A DNA stretch of 64,000 nt from J051 sp040289295. Lineage in GTDB: Bacteria > Armatimonadota > Fimbriimonadia > Fimbriimonadales > ATM1. This document shows positions 42,032 to 49,950 of the stretch, one piece after another. Position 1 is the first letter of the stretch. Every line of letters begins with the position of its first letter. The stretch is from NCBI GenBank assembly GCA_040289295.1, contig PSLA01000003.1, positions 1 to 64,000 on the forward strand, in the 5' to 3' direction. The translations under genes and the position numbers were made by a program. The notes under the pieces were generated by a model. That model was not told the DNA's origin. It was given only the letters and a program-made list of their open reading frames with translations, and searched no databases.

Positions 42032-42061
42032 ATTTTAACCAAGGCTAACTTTCCGTGTCAA
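42032..42061 (-). promoter_or_regulatory. dtxR-feoAB promoter with embedded DtxR-type operator
   Basis: On the minus strand a perfect -35 TTGACA (42061-42056) is followed, after 18 bases, by -10 TAAAAT (42037-42032), 6 bases before the start codon. The imperfect palindrome TTAGCCTTGGTTAA (42048-42035) lies in the spacer and overlaps the -10. It resembles the TTAG...CTAA core bound by DtxR/IdeR regulators. Confidence 0.65.
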
Positions 42062-42098
42062 GCCCCGCGGAGGCCGCGCACCGCGGCGCCCGCAGTTC

Positions 42099-44603
42099 TT
42101 ACGGGTTCACCGTGATGCTCTGGCTCCGGGTGTTGATGCGCGTCGCCTTTACGGTGACGGATTGCTGCGACTGAACCGGGCTGCTGTTGATGGTGAAGCT
42201 AGCGGAGGTCGAGCCTGGGGCGACGGTAACCGAAACGGGGACCTGGACGACGGCGGGCTTAAGTGATTGCAGGGTAACCACTGCGCCTCCGGCTGGCGCT
42301 GGGCCGTTCAGGAACACGGTGCCCTGGGTGGTGTTACCTCCTTGGATCGTTCGCGGGCTAACGACGAACGAGAAGATGCTTGGGGTCTGCACTGTGATGA
42401 TGCCGAAGGCGGACGACGAGCCGAAGCTTGCGGTGATTCGGACATCGGCAGTGACGCCGGTCGGGAACGTGGCTACGGGGAACGTGGCCGACGTTGCCCC
42501 TCCCGGCACGTTGAGGGTGGCGGGTACGGAAGCCACGCTCGGATGAGACGATGCGAGGTTAATCACTGCGCCGCCATCCGGCACGGGCGGGTCGAACGTC
42601 ACGGTTCCCGCCGATGAGGTTCCGCCGACCACATTGGATGGGTTTATCGAGACGGATCTGATGCTAAGCGGATGCACGACAGCGATCAACTCTTTCGTGA
42701 AGCCGCTGCTCGTCGCCGAGAGCGTAACGACGGTACGCGTACCTACCGGGTTGGCGGTGACATTGAACGAGGTTGTTGAGGACCCTGACGGGATGGTGAC
42801 GCTAGGAGGAAGCGGCAGAGCAGCCGGGTTGCTACTGTCGAGGGTCACGACGACGCCGCCAATGCCCGCCACACTGTTCAGCGAGATGGTAATGGTCGCC
42901 GTGAAGCCGCCCACCACTTCTGGCGGAGTCATCGTGAACTGGGTAATCGGTGGAACAGGCGGCGCGGGCAGGTTGTGTGCTGTGAAGCCGGCGTTGATCT
43001 GGGCGTAGTTGGGTGTTCCGTTCATGATGTTACCGTCATCATCGTCGAGGGTGAGGACATCGACGGTGATGTCCGGGTCGATCGCTGGCGGGCTCATGAG
43101 TATGAGATTGAGATAGAGATAGCGGGCGATGTCGAGCGCGGGGTTGTTTCCCCATTTCGCTTTGAGGCCGACGAGCGTGTCCCAGAATGCGCCACAGATG
43201 ACTTGGCCGCATTGGTGGGAGTCTCCGCTGCATGGGTACTGTTCGTTGGAAGTGGAGCAGTCGCGGATCCTCGTTCCTGGGCCGAAGAAGCCTCGGGCGA
43301 TCACGGGGTCATCCAAGAGCAGCATCGAGGTTGTGTCTGCCATGCCCTCGTGGAAGTCTCCTGTGGGATTGAAGTGTCCCGAGGCCACGATGTGGTGACC
43401 GTACTCGTGATAGACGACGGAAGAGTAAGCGGTGTTGACGCACCCGCCGCTTGCCCGGAAGAAGTTGATTGAGACTCCGTTGTAGAACGCGTTGCACGAG
43501 GCGTTGATGTTGACGTTTGCAGGCATCTGGATGTTGATACCTGGATAGGCTGGGTTGATCGCGTTGGCGAAGTTGTGTACGATCTCGGTATGGATAAATG
43601 CGTTGACCTGCGAGGTGATGTGCTCAACCTGCGAGCTGTTGAACTCGAAGAAGAACGGCAGCGTGGGAGATTGGTGTTTTGCCAACACTTCGTCCCTGCC
43701 CGCGACGTCTATCGCCCGCGCCCAGCGACCCATAAGGCGGGCTTGCATGGAAGCCAGTAACTGCCCTGTGAAGGGGAACGAGAAGTTGCCGCTCTGGTCA
43801 GTAAAAGCCTCCAGGTTGGGTGGCATCGCAACGCGCAAACCAGCCAAGGGTATCAGAGTTGGCGGATTGCTCCTCGTGTCCGGTAGCACGCCAGGCGTCG
43901 CCCAGCCGTGCACGACGCCGGTGATGTCGGCGTAGAAGATCTCGCTCTTGGTTTCAAGCAATCTGCCGCTCTCGGCGTCTATGAAGAAGCGGTTCCTGCT
44001 GGGCTGATCCAGGCGCCCGTTGTCTGCGATCAGCGTCCAGGCGTATCTCGACTCCCGACCGTCAGACCAGATGATGTACTCGGGCTCTGTGGCGGTAACG
44101 GCGTCTTGCATTGCGTGCATGGCGATCTCGATTGCGCGGTCAGGCGAGATGCGGTGCGCAGGCTGTCCCTTAGGGGCGGGTTTGGTGGATGGGACGACGA
44201 GGACGATCTGGTGCATGAGGCCTGGTTTGACGAGCAGGGCGACGCCACCGCCGTAAACGGGCGTGCCTCGGTGGTACTGCTTCATCTGCACGGCGATGAG
44301 CTTGTCGTTTTGGATGCCGATGGATCGGAACGGCTGCAGTTCACCTGGGGCAACGCCAAAAAGCGCAGCGTTTCGGTTGACGAAGTTCTGCGCGGCTGCT
44401 GCTGGAGAGATGCCTCCCTCCTTGACGTTGCCGAAGATTCTGGTGATGAATCCGTATCGAACCGACGCCCTTGCGTTCGGGTTGGCTTGAAGGAAGCCTG
44501 CGAGGGCATCGCCAGCCGGGCCGTCGATTGGCGCCTGGGCGTTCACGTCTGCGAGCGGCAGCGCCGCCAGAAGAAGCATAGAGAGCCTGACCACGAGTTT
44601 CAA
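42099..44603 (-). CDS. Secreted zinc metalloprotease with FTP propeptide and Ig-like repeats
   Basis: 834 aa. Signal peptide (KLVVRLSMLLLAALPLADVNAQ), FTP-type propeptide (about 40-190, VNRNAALFGVAPGELQPF...), a carboxypeptidase-regulatory-like insert (about 225-270), then a gluzincin catalytic domain. This has VVYHEYGHHIV and the third zinc ligand Glu in DFHEGMADTTS. About three C-terminal Ig-like repeats follow (about 540-834), each with a VVGG or IQGG-like turn and a PPVPDGGAVI-like strand. Start TTG 44603 has GGAGG 7 bases upstream and gives a clean signal peptide; the ATG at 44720 lies beyond the promoter. Probably exported to the surface. Confidence 0.88.
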   Translation of the reverse strand: MKLVVRLSMLLLAALPLADVNAQAPIDGPAGDALAGFLQANPNARASVRYGFITRIFGNVKEGGISPAAAAQNFVNRNAALFGVAPGELQPFRSIGIQNDKLIAVQMKQYHRGTPVYGGGVALLVKPGLMHQIVLVVPSTKPAPKGQPAHRISPDRAIEIAMHAMQDAVTATEPEYIIWSDGRESRYAWTLIADNGRLDQPSRNRFFIDAESGRLLETKSEIFYADITGVVHGWATPGVLPDTRSNPPTLIPLAGLRVAMPPNLEAFTDQSGNFSFPFTGQLLASMQARLMGRWARAIDVAGRDEVLAKHQSPTLPFFFEFNSSQVEHITSQVNAFIHTEIVHNFANAINPAYPGINIQMPANVNINASCNAFYNGVSINFFRASGGCVNTAYSSVVYHEYGHHIVASGHFNPTGDFHEGMADTTSMLLLDDPVIARGFFGPGTRIRDCSTSNEQYPCSGDSHQCGQVICGAFWDTLVGLKAKWGNNPALDIARYLYLNLILMSPPAIDPDITVDVLTLDDDDGNIMNGTPNYAQINAGFTAHNLPAPPVPPITQFTMTPPEVVGGFTATITISLNSVAGIGGVVVTLDSSNPAALPLPPSVTIPSGSSTTSFNVTANPVGTRTVVTLSATSSGFTKELIAVVHPLSIRSVSINPSNVVGGTSSAGTVTFDPPVPDGGAVINLASSHPSVASVPATLNVPGGATSATFPVATFPTGVTADVRITASFGSSSAFGIITVQTPSIFSFVVSPRTIQGGNTTQGTVFLNGPAPAGGAVVTLQSLKPAVVQVPVSVTVAPGSTSASFTINSSPVQSQQSVTVKATRINTRSQSITVNP

Positions 44604-44902
44604 TTTGTTACCTCCGAGGAGGCAGCGCCTCCTGGCTCCATTGTACACCACCCGCCGCCTGGCTGCAACCCAGTGCAGAAGTTTCATTGCGACGGACCCG
44701 AGCAGTGCGGCCATAGGCATGGCTGGCTGATGCGATGGGTATACTTCCCGCGGTCGGGCGCCTGCGCCCGGTGTATCCTATGAGTGTATCGGGTTTGCAA
44801 TCCTTGCGTCCCAGCTCCACTTTGCTCGCGACGGTTGGCGTTGCGCCCGAGGCTGACACAGGCGCGCTCATCTCTCTGCTCGCAGAGGAGGAACCACAAA
44901 CG
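44604..44902. promoter_or_regulatory. Divergent control region between protease and lpd genes, with hairpins
   Basis: Minus strand: TACAAT (44645-44640), then a perfect 7-bp hairpin (44617-44633, arms AGGAGGC and GCCTCCT) and the Shine-Dalgarno GGAGG (44615-44611). Plus strand: TATACT at 44740-44745 and TATCCT at 44774-44779 flank a GC palindrome (44755-44770). The lpd leader is over 100 bases and ends with GGAGGAA before ATG 44903. Confidence 0.5.
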
Positions 44903-46321
44903 ATGCCGGAAAGCCAGTACGATTATGATGTTGTTGTGATAGGGTCGGGGCCGGGAGGATATGTCGCTGCGATCAAGGCCGCGCAGTTGGGCGGCAAGGT
45001 CGCTTGCGTGGAGAAGTCGCACCTCGGTGGCGTGTGCCTGAACGTGGGATGCATCCCGTCAAAGGCATGGATCTCCTCTGCCGACATGCTGAATCACATT
45101 CGCGAGGCGGAAAAGTGGGGCATCAAAGTGGGCAAGGTTGAGCCTGATTTCGAAGCCATGAAGGCGCGGGTGCAGAAGATCGTAGAGACGCAACGCGGTG
45201 GAGTCGGCTACCTTTTCAAGAAGAACGGCGTTACGCACATCCAGGGCTTCGCTTCGTTTGCAGACCGGCACACCATTACGGTGGACAACGAAGGGAAGAA
45301 GCAGACCGTGACGGCGCGGAACTTCATCGTCGCCGGCGGCTCAAGCGTCGTGTACCTCGATATTCCCGGATTGGAGGGAGGCGCGGAGGCGAATGTCTGG
45401 ACGAGCGACGACGCCATTATGCCGCCGTTCTTGCCAAAGAGCATCCTGGTGCTGGGCGGAGGGGCCGTCGGCGTGGAGTTCGGCTTCGTGTTCAACAGTC
45501 TCGGCGCGAAGACCACGGTCGTTGAGATGATGCCTAACCTGATTCCGATGATGGACGAGGACCTGGGCGTCGAGCTTGCCAAGCAGTTTAAGAAGCAGGG
45601 CGTCGCGGTCTATACCGGCTCGACGCTGGAGAAGGCGGAGAAGACGAAGAACGGGTGGAAGTGTTACGTAAAGACGCCTTCGGGCACAGAGATCATTGAG
45701 GCGCAGGTTGTGCTGCTCGGGGTGGGGCGCAAGGCGAACGTCGAAGGCATGAACCTCGACGCGGTGGGCGTGAAGCAGCACAAGCGTGGCATTGAAGTGG
45801 CTAACAACCGCATGGAAACACACGTGGACAACATTTACGCCGTCGGCGACGTGATCGGCAGAATTCAGTTGGCGCACGTGGCAAGCGCAGAGGGCATCGT
45901 CGCGGCGCACAACGCGGTGCTCGGCGACGGCAAGGAGATGGACTACAAGGCGGTTCCCAACTGCGTCTATACGGTGCCCGAGATAGCGTCTGTTGGAAAG
46001 AGCGAAGGCGAGGCGCGCGCCGAAGGGTACGACGTGACGACAGGCAAGTTCCAGTTCCGCCCGAACGGCAAGGCGATGGCGGCGAACGAACAGGAGGGCT
46101 TCGTCAAGATTGTCGCAGAGAAGAAGTACGGCGAGGTGCTCGGCGTGCACATCATCTCGGCGCACGCGACCGACCTGATCCACGAAGGCGTGGCGGCAAT
46201 CAAGCTGGAGGCGACCCTCGAGTACATGACCGACATGATCCACGCCCACCCCACACTGGCTGAGGTCGTGAAGGAGGCGTTCGACGTGGCGGAGTTCGGC
46301 AAGAGCGTTCACTCCATTTAG
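44903..46321 (+). CDS. lpdA: Dihydrolipoyl dehydrogenase
   Basis: 472 aa. FAD site GSGPGGYVAAIKAAQLG, redox-active disulfide GGVCLNVGCIPSK, NAD site VLGGGAVGVEFGF, and the C-terminal dimer motif HIISAHATDLIHE plus HAHPTLAE with the catalytic His-Glu. It is the E3 subunit of 2-oxoacid dehydrogenase or glycine cleavage complexes. ATG 44903 with GGAGGAA 9 bases upstream is preferred to ATG 44735, which would add 56 unrelated residues. No E1/E2 genes are adjacent. Confidence 0.95.
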   Translation: MPESQYDYDVVVIGSGPGGYVAAIKAAQLGGKVACVEKSHLGGVCLNVGCIPSKAWISSADMLNHIREAEKWGIKVGKVEPDFEAMKARVQKIVETQRGGVGYLFKKNGVTHIQGFASFADRHTITVDNEGKKQTVTARNFIVAGGSSVVYLDIPGLEGGAEANVWTSDDAIMPPFLPKSILVLGGGAVGVEFGFVFNSLGAKTTVVEMMPNLIPMMDEDLGVELAKQFKKQGVAVYTGSTLEKAEKTKNGWKCYVKTPSGTEIIEAQVVLLGVGRKANVEGMNLDAVGVKQHKRGIEVANNRMETHVDNIYAVGDVIGRIQLAHVASAEGIVAAHNAVLGDGKEMDYKAVPNCVYTVPEIASVGKSEGEARAEGYDVTTGKFQFRPNGKAMAANEQEGFVKIVAEKKYGEVLGVHIISAHATDLIHEGVAAIKLEATLEYMTDMIHAHPTLAEVVKEAFDVAEFGKSVHSI

Positions 46322-46329
46322 CATCGCTC

Positions 46330-46369
46330 CCTCACCCCAACCCTTTCCCAGTGGGAGAGGGTGTAAGGG
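46330..46369 (+). repeat. Single palindromic repeat of CCCTCTCCC/GGGAGAGGG type
   Basis: CCTCACCCCAACCCTTTCCC, then GTGGGAGAGGG. Same family as the tandem units at 24514-24624 and the copy inside nuoE. It follows the lpd stop and may end its transcript. Confidence 0.75.
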
Positions 46370-46428
46370 TACGCCTGTGGGGTTGGTGGATCATCGCGTA
46401 CCTCACCGGACGTCTACGCCTGATTGTG

Positions 46429-46458
46429 CATACGGGCACGGCGTGCCGTGCCCGTATG
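46429..46458. repeat. Perfect 30-bp palindrome
   Basis: Two 14-bp arms (CATACGGGCACGGC and its exact complement) around GT, 50 bases before nuoA. It could be a terminator stem, though no T run follows, or a protein-binding site controlling the nuo genes. Confidence 0.8.
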
Positions 46459-46507
46459 ATATCCTTCAGCCCGCACGCTGGCGCCTCGTGCCATAATCGC
46501 AGGAGGC

Positions 46508-46993
46508 ATGAATCCGTACCTGCCGATCGTGCTGCTCATGGCGCTTGCCGGCGTGTTGTGCGCGGCAATGGTAACCCTCTCGTGGTTGCTTGGCCCGAAG
46601 CGCCGAACGCCGTACAAGGAGGCGCCGTTCGAGTGCGGCGTCGAGCCGCTTCCCGGCACGCGCGAGCGGTTCCCGGTCAAGTTCTACATCGTTGCCATCC
46701 TGTTCATCCTGTTCGACATCGAGGTGGTCTTCCTCTGGTCTTGGATGGCGACGTATCGCGAGTGGCTCGATGCGGGCAGCCCGGCTGCGCTCTACTCGTT
46801 CTGGGCGGTCATGGTCTACATGTTCCTCTGGTTCCTCGGCGACGCGTACGTGATTCGCTCAGGCGCGCTCGCATGGGATGAGAGCACCACGCTCGCGCCG
46901 GAGAAACTGCCCGCCGAGCCGGACGAGGATGAGTCGACTCCGGTGACCGCCGAGACCGTCGAAATCACTGAAGGAGCGAGGGCGGCTTCCTGA
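46508..46993 (+). CDS. nuoA: NADH-quinone oxidoreductase subunit A
   Basis: 161 aa, three membrane helices. Signatures: YKEAPFECGVEP and RFPVKFYIVAILFILFDIEVVFLW, which form the quinone-site loop. The C-terminal 45 residues are an acidic extension (EPDEDESTPV) longer than usual. ATG 46508 sits one base after AGGAGG, too close for a normal Shine-Dalgarno; CATAAT at 46492-46497 may give a very short leader instead. The stop shares a base with the nuoC start. Subunit B should come next but is absent. Confidence 0.93.
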   Translation: MNPYLPIVLLMALAGVLCAAMVTLSWLLGPKRRTPYKEAPFECGVEPLPGTRERFPVKFYIVAILFILFDIEVVFLWSWMATYREWLDAGSPAALYSFWAVMVYMFLWFLGDAYVIRSGALAWDESTTLAPEKLPAEPDEDESTPVTAETVEITEGARAAS

Positions 46994-47595
46994 TGCCGAA
47001 TCCGGTCGTCCATGGCGAGCGCCTCGAGGTCGTTCTGCTGCGTGAGAACCTGCCGGATGCCATTCTGAAGGTGAAGGAGTTTCGCGGCGACACGTTCATC
47101 TGTGTTAGGCGGGGGCGGCTGCGCGAAGTCGCTGAGTTCCTCCGGGACCATCCGGACCTTCAGTACCGCTTCTTCTCGGAATGCACTTGCGTGGACTACA
47201 GCAGGTGGGAACACGAGCGCGACCTGCCGGAGCGGTTCGAGGTCATCTACAACTTGTACTCGATGAAATACTTCTCTCGCATTTTCTTGAAGGTGGGCGC
47301 AGACGATGGGGTGCCGGTCCCTTCGCTGATACCCGTTTTTCCGGGCGCGGAGTTTCCAGAGCGGGAGGTTTGGGACCTCTACGGTGTGGTCTTCGATGGG
47401 CATCCGAGGTTGAAGCGCTTCCTGCTGCCGGAGGACTGGGTGGGTCATCCTCTGCGCAAAGAAGTGCCGCTGGGCGGTGAGGACATCCCGTTCGACCAAG
47501 GCACGACGGGCCCGGCCATCGAAGATCTGCAGCAGCCGCACGCGGGAGAGAGCTTCGAGGGCGTAACCGGTACGGAGGACGTGGGAGGGAGATAG
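46993..47595 (+). CDS. nuoC: NADH-quinone oxidoreductase subunit C
   Basis: 200 aa. The 30-kDa subunit: YNLYSMKYFSRIFLKV, FPGAEFPEREVWDLYGVVFDGHP (the family signature) and LPEDWVGHPLRKE. ATG overlaps the nuoA stop (TGATG), so the A-to-C order is original and compact rather than a deletion scar within a longer gap. The stop directly abuts the nuoD start. Confidence 0.95.
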   Translation: MPNPVVHGERLEVVLLRENLPDAILKVKEFRGDTFICVRRGRLREVAEFLRDHPDLQYRFFSECTCVDYSRWEHERDLPERFEVIYNLYSMKYFSRIFLKVGADDGVPVPSLIPVFPGAEFPEREVWDLYGVVFDGHPRLKRFLLPEDWVGHPLRKEVPLGGEDIPFDQGTTGPAIEDLQQPHAGESFEGVTGTEDVGGR

Positions 47596-48813
47596 ATGCC
47601 CGAGCGGACCTTCATGCCGTCAACGGAGACCGTCTTCGAACGGATCGGGGAGAACACGCTGGTCGTCAACATGGGGCCCCAGCACCCCAGCACGCACGGC
47701 GTGTTGCGCCTGATTTGTGAAATGGAGGGCGAGACGGTCGTCAACATCGAGCCGGTAATCGGCTACCTTCACACGGGCATGGAGAAGGAGGGCGAGTACA
47801 TGCAGTACCTGAAGGTCGTCACGATGACGGATCGGATGGACTACATGTCCGCGAACGGCAACAACCTCGTCTACACGCTCGCCGTCGAGAAGTTGCTGAA
47901 CCTCGAAGTGCCGCCTCGCGGGCAGGCGCTGCGCGTGCTGTTGTGCGAATTGAGCCGCATCGCCAGCCATTTGGTGTGGCTCGGCACGAGCGCGCTGGAC
48001 CTTGGAGCGATGACGCCGTTCTTCTGGTGCTTCCGCGAGCGCGAGAAGATTCTCGACATGTTCGAGATGTTCTCGGGCGTTCGCATGATGCTTTCGTGGA
48101 TCGTGCCGGGCGGGCTTCGCGGCGACATGCCCGAAGGCTTCGACAAGCTACTGGTTCCGTTCATAAAGGAGTTTCCCGACGCGCTGACGGAGATCGAAGG
48201 GCTGCTCGTCGAGAACCCGATCTGGAAGGAGCGAACGATAGGGGTGGGCGTCGTGACGATTGAGGATTGCATGGCGTTGGGACTTTCCGGACCGATTATC
48301 CGGGGATCGGGCCTCGAGTGGGACATCCGGAAGAGCAACCCTTACTGCGGCTACGAGCAGTACGACTTCGCGATCCCGGTGAGCAAGAAGGGAGACGTCT
48401 ACGCGCGATTCCTCGTGCGCCTCGCCGAGATGCGCGAGTCTCTCAAGATCATCCAGCAAGCGTTTGAGGGCTTGCCCGAAGGTCCGTGGAACAGCGACGA
48501 CCGCAAGGTGGTGCCGCCGCCGCGCGAGGAGCTGGACACCTCCATGGAGTCGTTGATTCACCACTTTAAGCTGTGGACTGAGGGATACCGTGTTCTACCA
48601 GGCGAGGCGTACGTCGCGATCGAAGGGCCGAAGGGCGAACTGGGATGCTACGTCGTCAGCGACGGCAGCAACCGACCGTACCGCTTCCATATGCGGCCGT
48701 CCTCTTTCATGAACTTGCAGGGATTGAAGAAGATGTGCGTTGGCCGGCTGATCGCCGACGTGGTCGCAATCATCGGAAGCATTGACATCGTGTTAGGAGA
48801 GATTGACCGTTGA
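47596..48813 (+). CDS. nuoD: NADH-quinone oxidoreductase subunit D
   Basis: 405 aa. The 49-kDa subunit, derived from hydrogenase large subunits: NMGPQHPSTHGVLR, GYLHTGMEKEGEY, DRMDYMSANGNN, and the C-terminal VVAIIGSIDIVLGEIDR. It lines the quinone cavity with subunit B. Stop overlaps nuoE start (TGATG). Confidence 0.97.
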   Translation: MPERTFMPSTETVFERIGENTLVVNMGPQHPSTHGVLRLICEMEGETVVNIEPVIGYLHTGMEKEGEYMQYLKVVTMTDRMDYMSANGNNLVYTLAVEKLLNLEVPPRGQALRVLLCELSRIASHLVWLGTSALDLGAMTPFFWCFREREKILDMFEMFSGVRMMLSWIVPGGLRGDMPEGFDKLLVPFIKEFPDALTEIEGLLVENPIWKERTIGVGVVTIEDCMALGLSGPIIRGSGLEWDIRKSNPYCGYEQYDFAIPVSKKGDVYARFLVRLAEMRESLKIIQQAFEGLPEGPWNSDDRKVVPPPREELDTSMESLIHHFKLWTEGYRVLPGEAYVAIEGPKGELGCYVVSDGSNRPYRFHMRPSSFMNLQGLKKMCVGRLIADVVAIIGSIDIVLGEIDR

Positions 48814-49460
48814 TGGACCAAATACCAGCCTCTTCCCTCACCGAACGGCCGAAGGCGCCGCGACCGGACGAAGTCGAGCTGCGCTTCAGTCCTCGCGCCG
48901 TTCGTGAGTTGGAGCGCCTGTTGACGCACTATCCTGACAAGAAGTCCGCGATGCTGCCCGCCCTGTGGATCGCGCAACGGGAATACGGTGGCTACCTGCC
49001 GCGTGAGGCGCTGCTGGAGGTTGCCGTGCGCCTCGGCAGGTCGTATGCTGAGGTCGAGGGGGTCGCAACCTTTTACACGATGTACCACGTCGCTCACCCA
49101 GTGGGTCGTCACGTCATCGAGGTGTGCACCTGCCTCTCGTGCTACCTTTGTGGGGCGTACAGGATTCTGGACTACCTAAAGGAGCGGCTTGGACTCACTG
49201 CCTCCGCTCTCCCGTCGGGAGAGGGGCCGGGGGTGAGGGCAGACACTCCCGACGGCATGTTCACCATCGAAGAAGTCGAGTGCCTCAACGCCTGCGACCG
49301 TGCACCCGTGCTGATGGTCGGCGACCAGTACATCGGGCCGGTCACCCCTGAGGATGTCGACGCCCTCCTCGACCGCCTGAGCCAAGAGGACTCGCCAACC
49401 ACCGTGCGCCTCGCCGACGAGATTGTGCAGTGCCAATTGCACAAGGGCGAGCAGGGCTGA
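48813..49460 (+). CDS. nuoE: NADH-quinone oxidoreductase subunit E, with in-frame palindromic repeat
   Basis: 215 aa. Thioredoxin-like 24-kDa subunit; 2Fe-2S ligands in VCTCLSCYLCG and VECLNACDRAP. Between the usual LGL and DGMFTIEEVECL lie about 15 extra residues (SALPSGEGPGVRA region, about 130-144). They are encoded by a copy of the CCCTCTCCC/GGGAGAGGG repeat family (49204-49241), so the element has entered the gene in frame. The N-terminus is about 25 residues longer than usual. The expected nuoF does not follow; foreign sequence starts at the stop codon. Confidence 0.93.
   Translation: MDQIPASSLTERPKAPRPDEVELRFSPRAVRELERLLTHYPDKKSAMLPALWIAQREYGGYLPREALLEVAVRLGRSYAEVEGVATFYTMYHVAHPVGRHVIEVCTCLSCYLCGAYRILDYLKERLGLTASALPSGEGPGVRADTPDGMFTIEEVECLNACDRAPVLMVGDQYIGPVTPEDVDALLDRLSQEDSPTTVRLADEIVQCQLHKGEQG
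49204..49241 (+). repeat. Palindromic repeat inside nuoE
   Basis: GCTCTCCCGTCGGGAGAGG plus CCGGGGGTGAGGGCA. Matches the intergenic family at 24514 and 46330. Confidence 0.8.
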
Positions 49461-49559
49461 AAGCGCTCACCTGTCCTAATGCCAAGATGGGGTACCAGCG
49501 GATAGGCGTAGGCCGGGGGACCTCAAAGGGAGCCCGGCGGTATGAGCCCATGAAGAAGG

Positions 49560-49804
49560 GCGACCCCGAAGATCCGTCCAATTCTGGAGTGTGGCAAATA
49601 CGGCCAAGCAAGAACGTCCTGGAGGTCCTCCTGCGGCAAAACCACTACCAGAGCATCGAGGAGTTGCAGGGGGACCTGGATCGCTGGCTGGTCTGGTACA
49701 ACACCGAGCGGCCCCATCAGGGGCGGTACAACTGGGGCCGGACGCCACTTCACGTCATCCGCGACTTTCAGAACCAGACCCAGCAGGATTCGAAGGCGGC
49801 GTAG
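49560..49804 (+). pseudogene. IS481-type transposase, C-terminal remnant
   Basis: From about 49607 to the stop at 49804 the frame reads like the end of an IS481/IS3-type integrase core: NHYQSIEELQGDLDRWLVWY and YNTERPHQGRYNWGRTPLHV. The DDE residues upstream are missing. The preceding codons (from 49430) overlap nuoE or do not resemble a transposase, so only the last 65 residues survive. No inverted repeats or target duplication are clear. It marks the left side of the foreign block next to nuoE. Confidence 0.75.
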
Positions 49805-49950
49805 CGAATATAATGCCAGAAAAGCGGGGCGGGTCAATGTTTTACTGGAACCACATCTCCGCAACACGACAGTTCAACAGTGCAGGAGCACCATAGTAGT
49901 GATCAGAATCTGGGAAAGACTGGACCCTTATAGCAATGAGGAGGACAGAC

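Noticed and set aside
44735..44902. N-terminal extension of lipoamide dehydrogenase from ATG 44735
   Set aside because: The extra 56 residues are unlike the family and contain two -10 boxes and a hairpin; ATG 44903 has a good ribosome site.
46501..46506. AGGAGG as Shine-Dalgarno of nuoA
   Set aside because: Only one base separates it from ATG 46508, too close for normal use; recorded as unusual rather than called as a site.
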